NCBI GenBank assembly: GCA_013399855.1
Contig: VXAY01004353.1
Coordinates: forward strand, 582,041-646,040
DNA from: Oxyruncus cristatus
Lineage: Eukaryota; Chordata; Aves; Passeriformes; Cotingidae
Direction: 5' to 3'
Length of the DNA stretch: 64,000 bases
In this document: positions 47,111-60,600 of the stretch, one piece after another
How the letters are laid out: every line of letters begins with the position of its first letter
How positions within the stretch are numbered: position 1 is the stretch's first letter
Program-made: the position numbers and the translations under genes
Notes under the pieces: model-generated
What the model was told of the DNA's origin: nothing
The model's input: only the letters and a program-made list of their open reading frames with translations
Database searches by the model: none

Positions 47111-48110
47111 CCCAGCAGAGCTCCCCTTCCCAGTCTGTCACCAGTTCTCTGTGTCTACGAGGCTGAGTCCCACCAGTCTGAAAGGCCATTTTCAGTTTGA
47201 AAGCACAAGGACCCCAATTTCATCACCTTTTCTCCCATTTGCTGCTTCATTTATTATTGATTCCATCACAATGGATTATTAGGAAATCAATTATGCATTA
47301 AACAATATGCAGCTACGGTTTTTAATCAGTTTTTAAATGAACAAGGCTTCAAAGGTGAGTCTTAACAAATACAACTAGAAATGCAATGGGGGTAAAAACA
47401 GCTTTGAAAATTGAAGTATAATTATATATTTCAGTCTTTGTAAAGCCTGTGTGTGGTGCCTTCATGTCCTAGAAAAAGGTGCATCTCTAAAGAAAGAGGT
47501 TCCTCTCACCCATCAAACTGCCACACATAAAACACTCAGAAACCTGGGAGAAGAGATGAGACGCTGTGTCTTGGGGACACCTGAAAGAAGGAACTTCAGA
47601 CAATGTGGAAAAAGCAACAATTCCCACACCAAGGAGAAAGCAGCAGCTTTACTCAGACTACTCTTTTAAAAAAAAAATACACAATTACGCTTTCTAACTT
47701 CCTCATCTTCTGAATTTTATACCAAAAGGTTTCTGATCGCTCAACACCAAGAGCAGGCATACTAAATTATTCAGATCCAGAATTTATTTTTAAGACTTTG
47801 GGCTGTGTTTAATTGAACTGGAAGTCAATACGACAGTCCATTTCCTGAATAGAGTCATCACCTTTAGATTTGAAAGAATCAACAAAACCAAAACTTATTA
47901 AGAAGACAAATTGAACTGAACTGCAGTTTTTATTTCAAGATAATCTAAAAATACCCAACAGTTAAAAATCTGGGTTTCCAAGCTAATAATGAAGGTAGAT
48001 CTATAAATCCACCTAAATAGTCATATATTGAATAGCCACCTGAAAACTCCCACCACTAAATCATTACTAATAAAACATGGGTTACCAGAAAAAAATCCCT
48101 TAAGTTCTTG

Positions 48111-48140
48111 TAGTAAGCATTGTTTAGTAAGCATTGTTTT
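48111..48140. repeat. Two-copy tandem repeat, 15 bp
   Basis: TAGTAAGCATTGTTT occurs twice in direct succession. Confidence 0.75.
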
Positions 48141-51100
48141 AACTCTTTAAACAGAAATAACTCTTCAGATATTTGTTTTACAAAGCCTTTCCTAGGATTA
48201 CATTAAAGAAGCACTGCTGTAACATTTAGAAATAATTGGGAAAACGCTAAAAGCATAGGAAATTTTACCATGGATACTCTGAGAAAAGGTGATCCAGTAT
48301 ATTACAATACTAATCAGATCATAATTATTTTCTTGTTGTGCCAAACAGGGAGAATTTTCCCCATGGGCAATTTTTTTATGCAGGTCCTTGTTCACCTATG
48401 TGAGGTGCCACCTTGTGCTCCTGTCAGAGATTTTAGCTTTAACATGGCATTTTTGTAAAACCTTCTCCAGGAGTACCTCTTTTTCCCTATTGATGGTGAT
48501 CAAAAAAATTTACTTATAATATTTACATTAATGTCACGCAAAGCCCAACTCCTCCAGCAGGTTTTTAGGAAGTTTTTCATGCCCTTCTTGCAGCTGAAGA
48601 AATGTAAGCACCCACCCCAGCCAGAACACGGCATCGCTTCCTACAGGTCCATGTTCACACCCCACTGTGGCAGGATGGATTCCTCCTCCTCCCTGCTTTG
48701 AAACTACATCCTCATGGGGCGAATTTACCATAAATTAACATTCAATTATGTCTGGCCATTAATAGTCAGGACACTTCTAGAGGTTATACCCAAAAAGCAA
48801 CTGCCCTTTAAAGAGTGGCAGCTTTTTCCTCTGGGGAGCGAATCCTGACCTCGTGCGTGTTCCCCTTAATTCTCTGTATCCTTTGCCATTGATTTCTGTG
48901 GCCCAAGGATCAATAACTGCACAGCACGTCCCCCCCACGGAGAGCAGCAGGGCTCCACGGCACGCTCGACCTCTGATGCCAGGAGGAACAAAACACTCTC
49001 AACATTTTTAAACCAGCAGTTTGACTTTTCGTTCGGAGCTTTTCACAACGATCTGGGTGTTTTTTCAGGTGTGCCATCAAGCAACATGGAAAACACCCTA
49101 AAGATTCCTGATCTATTTACACTCTCAGATGTCTTAAGATTCAAAAGCAAAGATCTCTGCAGCATCAGAAGGGATGAAATACTGCTGTAGCCTCATGTTA
49201 ATTCACGCTGCCTGATAAAACACTTGTACCAAATTGTGAGCAAAGGCTGGAAACACGATCTCGCTGTAAATTAATGGCTCCCCCCATGGGAAACCTCCGT
49301 TCCAGACTTCCCTGCTCGTGTTTTAGCAAGTGCATAAGCAGTATGGGAAGTTGCTGGTTGGTATTCCTTACAGGAACGGTGCTGACCTGCCTTCAGAAGG
49401 GTCTGGAACAAGCCTGCCTGCGTCAAAAAATGATCCTATGACAGTAGAATATTGATGACGACAACAGGAACATTCCTGAACCACCAGCAGCAAACACAAA
49501 CTGAGTAATAAACACATGACCTTGTCTGAAATGGTGCTCAGCTCATTCCCACTCGGAGCTGACGTCATGAGAAACTGGGTATTTTTAACCCTATATTCAC
49601 AGTCTCTCTAGGAGTATTTCAGAGTTTAGGCTGAAATGACGTGTGAACTCGTTCCACCACAGCAAATTTTGCTGCAAATGCAAAGGATTCTATTGACAAG
49701 CTGAAGCTGATCTCAGCCCTCCCCTGCATTCTTACGCTACAGAAACAGGCATCACAAAAGTGCCATCACAAATTTCCAAAGGCTCCTGTTTTAGCAGCCA
49801 GGCACCTCATTTTCTTTGCATCCCCAACCACACAGACACTGGTATCGATCAGCAGCAAAAACATTTAGGTTATCTTACAGTCATGGCAGTGTGCTGCGGT
49901 TAATTAAAATTACCTATCTCCAAATCACCAATTCCCACCGCACTCTCCTCTCCTCTTAAAGGGCAAAATATTTAAACCAGCCAAAAGAAAAAACAAAGTA
50001 GAAACCCAAACAAAACGTACAGAAATTCAATGCAGGAGCCCTGCACAGGCTGCAGGACTGAGAAAGCACTTGGCCTGCAGGCAAGAGTGTAGGCAGCAGT
50101 TACTGTAGAAACCGAGCTCTTCCCTGCTTTTCTCTGAGCAAAAGAAAGACACAAAAGAGCTGGAAAACAGCGATCGATGGGAAGCAGCTTATAAAGCTGC
50201 TTGTCACATCTGCTGCAGGAAAACCAGACGCTAATTCATTAAAACTGCTCATGTAATGCCTCTGGAATTTGAGGCTCCCCAGCCTGTGAATACAAAAGAA
50301 ACTCCGCCTATGGAAACACTGCATTTTCGGGTGTTTAGCATCTCTGTACACAAAAGCTGTATGCAGAGCCAGGTTGTGTGGTCTCAATCTCTACATTTCC
50401 TTCTAAACTATAAAAACAACTTCAAATTTGTCCAAAAGACTGTGTGCCTCTGCCAAATTGCAAACAGCTATTTGGAGCCCCAACAGAGCCTACATACATC
50501 ACTCCGTAACACAACAGTTTCCTGCTTAAAAAAACAGAAACAAAACACTCGCAACAGGGAAAGTAAAAATCAATTATCATTTCTTCTTCCTTCCAGATAA
50601 CTGCATTTAACAATGGTTTCCCATCACCAAACATGCAAGCTCCAACTTTCACCAAAGCAAATGCCATTCCGAAACTTTCCACAGAGCCAAGGATTTCCAA
50701 GCACAGCTGAGCTGATGCAGACAAACCAAAGCCACTCCATCCTTCACCACCAAGCTGGTTAGTTCGAGGTGCCCTCAGTCACAGGGTACTCCTGGGGGTG
50801 CAAAGGTTCGTGTGGAAACACTGAAGTTCTAATAATATGATGCAGTGTTAAACAGGAAGCTCTCAGCAAAGCAAAGCAAACTGCTGGGAGCCAAACAGAC
50901 AGCTCTTGGCATCTCACATTCCTTACAATTAAGGCAGGAGGAGGAGTACAGTGAACAAGTGCTGTCATGATGTGTTTTGACGCAAGCATAACCATAAAAA
51001 AAGCACTTGTGACTCATACATTACTTTAGTAACAAAAGCCTTCATTTATTACCTCATCAGAGACCTGCATTCCAGTGCAAAATTGTGCCCAAACCTCCTG

Positions 51101-54100
51101 ATCGTTACCAAGAGAGCAGCTACCCACTGAGGCAGGGCTGCACACACCAGGATTATTCCCGAATCAAGGAAGCAACGTTTATTTTAGATAGGCTTTTCAA
51201 GGCAGAACTCTGCTCCCAAGAGCAGCACAGCCCTTTATTCAACACAGAAATCCACGATTAACTCAGGCCACTGAAGAGTGACAAAAACTGCTTCCTACCA
51301 CTCGAACTTTGAGCAGACAGCAGCGTTTAATTTTCCCCCTAAATCTGCCTGTCCGGCCAAAGAACAGGCTTTTTTCAGCCTCCTCTCACACATCTATGGG
51401 CATGAATTAAATTTCACAGTTACCTAAAGATGTCTGGTGTTCAAGAGCCATTCCATACTTCCGTCACTGTGGTGACCCTGTTGGGCTGGGTATCTCAGCA
51501 GAAATCCAGATTTTATATGATATTCTGTGATGATTTTTTTTTAACCAACTGTACTCTGCAGAATGTTTGTTCTGACTATTTTTCACTTTTTCTTCTATTT
51601 GCAAATTCCTAAAACTTCTCTAGTGAATCTGCACACCCTCTAGGAACCGGCTGCTCCACAGCGTTCCATAAATTTAGGTTCCTTCCTCACTTGTGGGGGC
51701 ACTCAAGAACCAATCAAGATGCCAAAGAGTCTGAAAAGCCACAAAGTAAGGAAACTATTTAATCTACAACAAACACGTTGTTATTGGAAAATATCCCTCA
51801 AGAAGCACTCCTCCTCCTCCTGAGCTGTTCTGAGGCCATGCCAAGTTCTCAAATCGTGGGCTGAGTAAAGGGGCAGCAGGAAAGTGTAGAAGGATAAAAG
51901 GGAATAAAAACAACAGACACGACTGAACCAGTCAGAGAGTCACGCAAGTGGAAATCCGTCCAGGAATAAAACAAACAGATTCAATAAAAGTCTGCATGAG
52001 AATACAGGCCAATCATTGTCACTGCTCTGATAAAGGAGCAGCAGCACAGACACGGAAAGGGGACAGCACAGAAACATGGAGCATGGGATTGATGGGATTG
52101 GTGTCCCCAAGTGTTAAACTCGGCCCCATGTTCATCATCTGTCTCCACAGGCAGTGGAAGTGGACAGACACCTCATGCTGCTCATCCCACAGAAGGGAAA
52201 GACCTGAAACCAGGTCCAGGAGTGGCTGTTTTGCACTGATTTAAAGGGAGTTTAGGTTTAGACACACACACACAGACTCTCACTCACCCCCCTCATTATT
52301 AAGGACAATGAAGACCCCTCCAAACAACAGCAAGTAATGAACAATATAAGCTGAGATTCCTGAAGCACAAGTACCAAACCAGGCTGTCAGCAATAAAAGC
52401 CTGACCTCAGGGATGGTTTCATAGGACGGGAAAGCCTTTTCCCTGCCTCCTGCACCAGCTCTGGTCCCAGGCACAATAACTCCACTTACCTGCTATCAGG
52501 AGCCACTGGTACCTCCAGCTAATTGACTGATTCAGCAGAAAACCACTCGAGCTGAAATGTAGACATCTGCTGATATTTTAGTAAGTTGAAGTCACCGCAG
52601 TTTAATCTTGCTTCAAAAAGGTAAGCAAAACCATCATCACGTCTGAATTTAAAAGCTGTATGGACCTACCACACAAGAAAACACTCCTGGTCAAACCATT
52701 CCCTTTAAAGGGTTGAAATTTGAACCAATAAAGGGAAGTAACCTTCCAGAACCAAGTTATGTGTTCCCATGTGTGCTAATTTCAAGGTCTCAGCTATAAC
52801 TAAACTCACTGCTCTCCTTTCTGTGACACCTTTCATTAGAACACACTGACACTGCACACACATCAGCTCCTTACATCCAATGGTTTTTGCACTCCAAGGC
52901 AACACTAAAGGTCAGGGAGAGCAGCATTCCCACAGGAACAGTGCATGTGAGAAAGCCTGGAGCACCAGGAAAACCAGCACCAGCAGTCCTCAAAAACAGG
53001 GAGCAGGGAGAGAGTTGGCGAGTTTACCCTGCAGACCAAGTAATCCCCTTCAAACCCCAAGGGATCCTTTTTAAAAGGCAGAGCTCCCGATAAAAAGTGC
53101 TGGAAAAGAGCACTGAAATGTCATCATCATCCCCCTGCTCCTGCCCATGAAGTATTATCCCCATTTTCAAAAACAGATTAAACAGATTTGTGACTTGGCC
53201 AAGCTGTTTTGGCAAGTGTGCAACAGAGCTGGGAACAGAACATATTTTTCCCCAACACCCAATCTTTGTTTAAACAATTGGATTGCCCCCCAAGTCTTCC
53301 TTCTACAACCACCTGAAGAGGCAAAACATCAGGTGAGGGACACATCTTCAGCAAAAGGGAGACTACTTCATTAAATGAGACTGAGGTATTTTAATGAGAG
53401 TTTGTTGCACAATAGGAGCTGTTCAAGGAGCACAAAAGTCATGGCTGTGAAGCCTCCATGGCAAAAAGTAACACACACACATATCTTGAGCAATGTATCG
53501 CATCCTCCCAAACAGAGCTGAAGGAATTTCCATTTCATCAATACTTTACTATTACACCAGGAAAACTGTACATTAAATGCATACATTTTAATTTAACTCC
53601 ACAGTTAAATACTACAGAATTTGCCAATGCCAAGCTACAGAAACTATGGAAAGTCGGACTTCTTTTCCATTATCAAAGAGAAGAAAATTAAAACCGTATT
53701 TCACGTAATTAAAAAAAATTGAGCAGAAAAAGCTACCATTTATATCATAAATATTAACAATTACTCTTCTTTGTTACTAAAGGAATGCAAAGGAAGAGTT
53801 CCTCACTCCAGATGACAAACAGCTGCCAGGTTACCACAGCTGTTACTCCTGTCACTTGTCCCCTGCAGAACCACCTGCAAATGTCCCTGTGAGGCCCGGC
53901 AGGAGCTGCTCAAGGGCACATCCCCACCCCCTGGGGATAACGAAGGACTCACTTTAATTTTGTTTATCTATCTTATATCTACTATTTTTAATTAATCATA
54001 CTCCTACCCTGCCCTGTACCAATGGAATGAAAATGCAAAAATTTTCACTGGCCAAAGAAACCAGACTGTCACTTACTTGTTTTTGCAGTAACCAAAGTGC

Positions 54101-56719
54101 ATTGGTGAGGGAAATACATGGCAAGTATTACCTTCACTTTTCTTTTTCCTCCTTGTCCTGCGTGAATCAAGGGCACTGTACCCCACACAGCCTGGTTTCA
54201 CTGTAACTGCATTCCTGCAGCCAGGCACCACAATCCACAATAACCAGATCAACCCCATGGGACAAAGGATGTGCTGTGGAGGGTGATGACAAAAGCATCT
54301 CGTCAGGTTGTATGAACCAACCCCAATCTGAGGTTTTCTGATAATAAACCATGCCTCGAGAGTAGTTTCTTTTGGTTTAGCTTCAAATTCCAGACCTTTT
54401 ATTATTATGATTCTTATTCTGCGGTTTAGCTGTTCCAGAGCATTAAATTTTCTAAAAACAGAACAGCTAAACAGGAAAAAATGGTTTTGGTACATAATAC
54501 ACTGTTTCACTCTGCTTTGAACTCCAGTCCTTTCTCTCTGTCAGAGAAGAAGCAGTGTTGTAGGTAGTGACACAATATTAGTAGAGACTTCCAGAATAAA
54601 AATTAATATTGAGTTTTCCTCCTGAGCAGCCAAACTGATGTCGTTAAGTTTATTAAATGATTGAAATGCCGAATAAAAAGCAAGCTGCAATCAACTCCAA
54701 AGAGGTTCCTGGACAGAGGAAAATTTTGCTGCATTGCTCAAACTATTAAACCTCCCTGGATGAGCAGAAATTTCCGAAGCTTTCCTCGATCTAGACAAAG
54801 CAACACGTTTTACTTTCCCCCTCCTGGAAATGCAAAGTGACATTTGCTCAAGTCAGGCTTCCGCAGGTTATCGAGGGAGCCCCTTCCCTCAGCGGGACTG
54901 TCCAAACTGTCAGATCACAAAATCCTCGCGCCATGAACTGCCCACGTCTCTGTCTGCTGGACCTTCCCTGGTATCAGGAGGCCGTTTGCTGCTGTTTAAT
55001 TTCTGTCACGCACAAATACTGATTGCTACAAAATCACCCATTTCTGTAGTGAAATCGGAACGTAGGACCGAATATTTAACAATTCCATCAGTCATGGGAT
55101 TTCTTCAGAATTCCACTGCAGAATCCACTTGTCTGGCAGAGCTGAAGAGATGCAAATGAGCGCCATGCATATGCTGCTGCATAAAGAGAACTGCAAACAC
55201 TAATTTTCACAGCACTTAAATTAACATGTTTCCATTTACCCTTAAAAACTGATAGTTGTAAGATTCAGAATTTCAGAAAGATGGTGAAATGAAATGTTAA
55301 TCCCTCGTTACAGAAAGTTTTTTCCTAATTTCCCATATGTGTACAGCGTTATACCATACTTCTGTCAAGAGGAACAAAAAAACTTGTATCCTGAGCACAT
55401 ATATATATTTAAATCCCTGTCAGTACAGGAAGCACCATAAAAAACATGGCATTTATCATAATACCCAAGGTGCCCACTAAGGTAAAGTTAAAATACAGAT
55501 GCAGCAACAAATACTACATATCTGGAGCCCATTTCCCTCATTTTTAACTCATACATCCAATTATTTTATGATCTTAGAAACATCCATCTGGAAAAAAGTA
55601 AAAGGCTACTATTTTCAATTATAGTAAAAAAAAAAAATGAAAGCAAAAATGGAGATGATAAAGATTAAAATATGAAGATCTAAGAGACCTTTTAACAATT
55701 CTGGAGGGCACAACCATGGCCTCAACCTGCACTCTAATAACATCTGTACATTTTCCCAGTATACAACAATGTACAGGCTTTCAGTCAGAAAACCTGGAAA
55801 CCAAGACAACAGACATCTCAGATGATTAAAAGCAGTCTCTACAAACTTATGTTCTTTAACATCCTTCCCCAAAATAAGGAATAATCACGATTTTTTCCCC
55901 ACATGCACAAATTGTTCATTAAATGTTGACTTTAATGAACAAGTTTGTCATGTTTTCTAGAGAGAGCTGAAAAGGTGCATTAGATATTTTTAAACTACCA
56001 CTCCTTTAATCATCACAGGGAATTGCAGCAGAAAGACCTCACGAGCACTAATTAGTTCAGTTATAAAATTGTATCTTACGCTCAAGTTTTGCTCTCTCTC
56101 CTGAGAAAACACCAGTTTATGTGGAAGTGCCAGAAGAATCAGTGACTTTTCTCTAAGAACTGTACAGGTAACGGGACAGGACACCTTCACCTGATGCAAA
56201 GAGCTTGAAATACCACATGGCACCTTCAATTCTTCATCACTATTCACAAAAACAAAACACAAGGTTTAACAGAAAGTGGTTATCAAATATCTGTGTTCAA
56301 AGATACATCTGCTGAGTGCAAACCCAGGACCATCAGTCACATAGTTTGGACCTACTGAAAATAGTACCAGCACGGTTTTGCTGCTTTTCCAGTCCAACTT
56401 CATTGTCCTTAGTGATCTTCTTTTAATACCTTTTTTCTTATTCCAAGGTCTGTGGGTCACATTTGTGACTGTGAACCCAGCGACCAGAAACACCCTGGAT
56501 CTCTCCTGCCTGTGGAGCAGGAGGCCAAGGACACCTTTGGCTGTTAAGCCCCTCAGTGATTCAACTGACCCAGCAAAAGAACATTTTTAAGAAGGAAATA
56601 GTATTCTCTGGTTAGCGTGAGAACCAGCTAACAAGGGGATCTACTGGTGCCAGAGCAGCTGCACCCTGGAGACAGGATGAGGAATCACAAAGAATGATCT
56701 TCCATGAGCAGAAAGCTTT

Positions 56720-57638
56720 CCCACTGCCCGTGTTTGGTATCTTTATCAGTGATCTGGACGAGGGGACTGAGGGAACCCTCAGGCAGTTTGCAGGTGCCAC
56801 CGAGCTGGGTGGGAGTGCTGATCTCCTGAAGGGCAGGAAGGCTCTGCACAGGGATCTGGACAGGCTGGATCGATGGGCAAAGCTGACAGTGAGAGGTTCA
56901 AAAAGGCCACATGCTGGGTCCTGCACTTGGGTCACAACAACCCCTGCAGTGCTACAGGCAGGGGCAGAGAGGCTGCAGAGCTGCTGGTGGGAAAGGACCT
57001 GGGGGTGCTGGTCAGCAGTGGCAGAACATGCCCAGGGGGGCAGGGAGCCAGTGACACCTGGCCTGGATCGGGAATAGTGTGGCAGCAGGAGCAGAGCTGC
57101 GCCCATCCCCTGTGCTGGCACTGCTGAGGAACCTCCAGTCCCGGGGTCACTTCTGGGCTCCTCACAACAAGAAGGACACTGAGGGGCTGCAGCACGTCCA
57201 GGGAAGGCAACGGAGCTGGGGAAGGGTCTGGAGCACCAGGAACAGCTGAGGGAGCTGGAGGGGCTCAGCCTGGAGAAAAGGAGGCTCAGGGGGGACCTTC
57301 TCACTCTCTGCAACCCCCTGACAGGAGGGGGGAGCCAGGTGGGGGTCGGGCTCTGTTGCCAGGGAACAAGGGACAGGAGGACAGGAAATGGCCTAAAGCT
57401 GTATCAGGGGTGGTTTAGGTTGGATACTGGGAAAAATTTCTTCACTGAAAGAGTTGTCCAGCCCTGGCACAGCTGTCCAGGGCAGGGGTGGAGTCCCCAT
57501 CCCTGGAGGGATTTAAAAGACATGTGGATGTGGCACTTGAGGACATGAGTTAGTGGTGGCCTTGGCAGTGCTGGGTCAATGGTTGACTCGATGACCTTAA
57601 AGGTCCTTTCCAACTAAAAAGTTCTAAGGTTCTATGAA
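56720..57638 (+). mobile_element. 5'-truncated CR1 LINE with reverse-transcriptase remnant and 3' end
   Basis: The first part encodes a decayed piece of the ORF2 reverse transcriptase (FISDLDEGTEG, then RQFAGATELGGSADL, RDLDRLDRWAK, and in a shifted frame GKDLGVLV). The catalytic FADD-type motif reads FAGA and the frame is broken. The second part is the CR1 3' UTR (GGGAAAAATTTCTTCACTGA, TCCCCATCCCTGGAGGG, CTTAAAGGTCCTTTCCAAC) ending TTCTAAGGTTCTATGA. It is not autonomous. It lies antisense in FOXK2 intron 1. Confidence 0.92.
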
Positions 57639-60600
57639 ATGCTGATAAAACTGCTCTACCAATCTTATTAATATCTTCCCATCTGGTAATGGAAAAAGCC
57701 ACACTTCTAACTTGACAGAAAAGTAATCCCAAACCTGCCTCTCCCCTTCTCTTCCCAGGGATTGTTTTTCAGGCCCACCAGTAAACTAATCTGACTTGAG
57801 CACGCTATATGAACACCAGAGCTCACACACAGGACAGGACAAGACAGACCTTTCAGTTTTAACACATAATTAGCTTGTTTTAAGTAACCTTGGAATCAAA
57901 GGGTTATAGTTTATTTGTAGTGCCTGAATCTTGCTTTAAATGTTTTTAAAACGTTCATGTTTTAATGAACCTGTACTACTAAATAAATCTAACATGAAAA
58001 TTAAAAAAGCAAGCTTTTAAGAACAGGAACCATGAAAATGATACTTTTAATTACTGCAGATGCTTGAAAAACTAAGTTTACCAACATACTTCAGATGAGA
58101 AGCAAAAGCCTTCTGTAACATCATATCCTCTAACTCGATGCACTTCCAGGAGAAAACTCAATTTAAAAGAACAATCTATATAAAGAAGTATGCAATGCTA
58201 AGCCTGTTACCTACAGTGCACACAAATAACTATGAGATGATTCACTCTGAAAAGCTCACCAAGTCCAATTAATTTTGTGTCAAGCCTGATCCCATCCGAG
58301 AGGTAACACTCCCTAAAATGTTATGAAACACAGGGCAGAGATGAAATGTATTTGTATGTACATTAAAGGTTTATCTGCTGTTGCTCTCCAGAGCTCCCCA
58401 GCCCGTCAGGCTGGGTCAGTGCTCACTCAGAGGGTCTGTACCCCAATCCACAGCACAGAGTTACTGCAAGTGAAGAGTCACAAGTAGTCTGGGAACTTGA
58501 GCTCTCATCGAAAAGGAGTTTAAAAATCAGAAGAGGCCTATGGAGTGTCTGCTTCAGACCACTTATCCAACCAAAGATGGCAAGAGATGAGGGAAAAACC
58601 TGCCATTTCATAGATGTGGAACATAACAGCAAAAAAATGTACACTAAGAAGAGATATCATAGCTAACTAATGAATATAGACCAAGTCCCAAAAGATTAAG
58701 TATGAGGTCATTTTATCTCTCAATTTCAAGTTGAAAATAATCAGCCTGGTCTCCACAGTTTCAGTGACACTACCAGAGAAGGGACCAGGGATGGCTTCCT
58801 GAGAAAACAAACACAAAATAGGGCTGGGGGTAAACACAGCAGAGAATTTTAGAAACACGGAATCAACAGCAAGAGTAGAAAGGAAGAGAAAAAAAAAGAA
58901 AGAAACAAAAGGCTCAGTGCTTGACACTGACAGAGGGGGAAAAAACCTCTCAAAAATAAACAGCTTGTAACAAAAAGTAAATAATTCACGGGCTGGGCTG
59001 AAGTGGGGCATGTGCCGGTCATATGTGCAGCGCATGTTACTGGCACCACTCCCCAGCATGTTCCATGTTGTAACAGCTCAAACATTTAAAGCTGAAATGT
59101 GCTGCCTTCAGGGAAGACATGATCTGGGCAGCCCTGATGAAACACACACCACTCAACACGAACACAGGCTAATTTTGGCTCCCAGGTTATTTCTCCATAC
59201 TCCAAACAATGCTTTGCTTGGCACTCACTCCCTTCAAGGGCTTATATTAAATGTAACCAGTGGTGGCGTGAAGCAACTTTTAAAAGCAGCAGACTCAGTT
59301 TATCTAAGATTACATAAAATGACTACTGTGGTGTCTGTGGCTCCTCCAGGCCACTCTGTGCCCGGATCCAGGCTCTGGATGAGCTGGGCACACATTTAAA
59401 GAGCACACCAGCAGCCCCCTCTGAAGCTGAGCACACTCCTCTGCGCCCTCGCATCTCAAACACAGCAACGCACAACACGGTGCCACCCGTGGCCCAGATG
59501 ATAGTCAAATTCACTGGTGTAGTTTTAGGACTCCAAAACACAGGGGAAAAGATGATTCAGATAGAGTTCAAACATGCAACTTCAAATACCTGCTTTCTGC
59601 ACCAACCAGCTCAGCCTCCCCTCTCCAGAGTCATTTCCATTTCTGTCAGTCACACCAACAAAGTTGTTTCTGTGCTGACACACAGATCCTTTGAGGAAGG
59701 ATCACCACCTCGGCTGTCTGCTTTTCTCTGACCCGAATCAGCCCCTTCTGCACCCAAATCAGTGCCTGCTATGAGATCTATTTACTTCCTTTTCAATACC
59801 TGTCCGGTAGTATTTTCATTTTAAATCCCCCCAAGCAATTGCTCTTTCCTTTGTGTTTTTGTATTAAATCATTACCTGCACAAGTCAAATCCTGTCTCCA
59901 TTTAGAACATCTTTAAGAGGGTTATTCTAATGACTTAAAGACGGTGTGAACTATCACAAGTATCTAAGGGATTTAAAAATAAAAGTCTCCTTCACTCAGT
60001 AAAGAACTTGATCAGCCCAAGCCCTTGCTCTCTCTGTATCACACACTGTCACTGTGTTCTCAAGTCAGCAATTTATTTACCACAAAGCATCCCTAAAAAA
60101 ACATTGGGTAGTTGTATATATTCTCTTCTCCAAACCTCCTGGGCGAAGTTTGAACAAGCAGCTCCCACAAAACCAAAACAGTCACAAGAAGGACAAAACT
60201 GTGCTGCTGTAACACACCCAGTAACCAGCACTTCCCTCCCCAGAGCCCAGGGATGTCCCAGCTCAACTGCAATGTCACTGCAACAGGCTCCCAACCCCGC
60301 TGGGACTTACCTATATTTATCTGAGAATAATTAACCCTAAATTACTTAGACCTTCCCGATAAGGAATTTAACTGGAGGAACAAGAAAACCACCAAACCCT
60401 GCTGTTGCAAAAAGAACAAGTTGCAGACACATGAGTTTATGAGTTTACCCTGGGAATGAGCCACATCAACACCTTTCAGTAAAAGAATGGAATCAGAGAA
60501 GTATTATGAGAGTTACCAAAAATACACCCTGCTTTCTCAAGCCTCCCAGACACAGAGGCTTGGACAGCACATTTCCTAGACTGACATCTCTCAGGTTCAT

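Noticed and set aside
56612..57313. 233-codon minus-strand open frame
   Set aside because: It is the antisense of a GC-rich CR1 LINE fragment; the plus strand carries the RT remnant.
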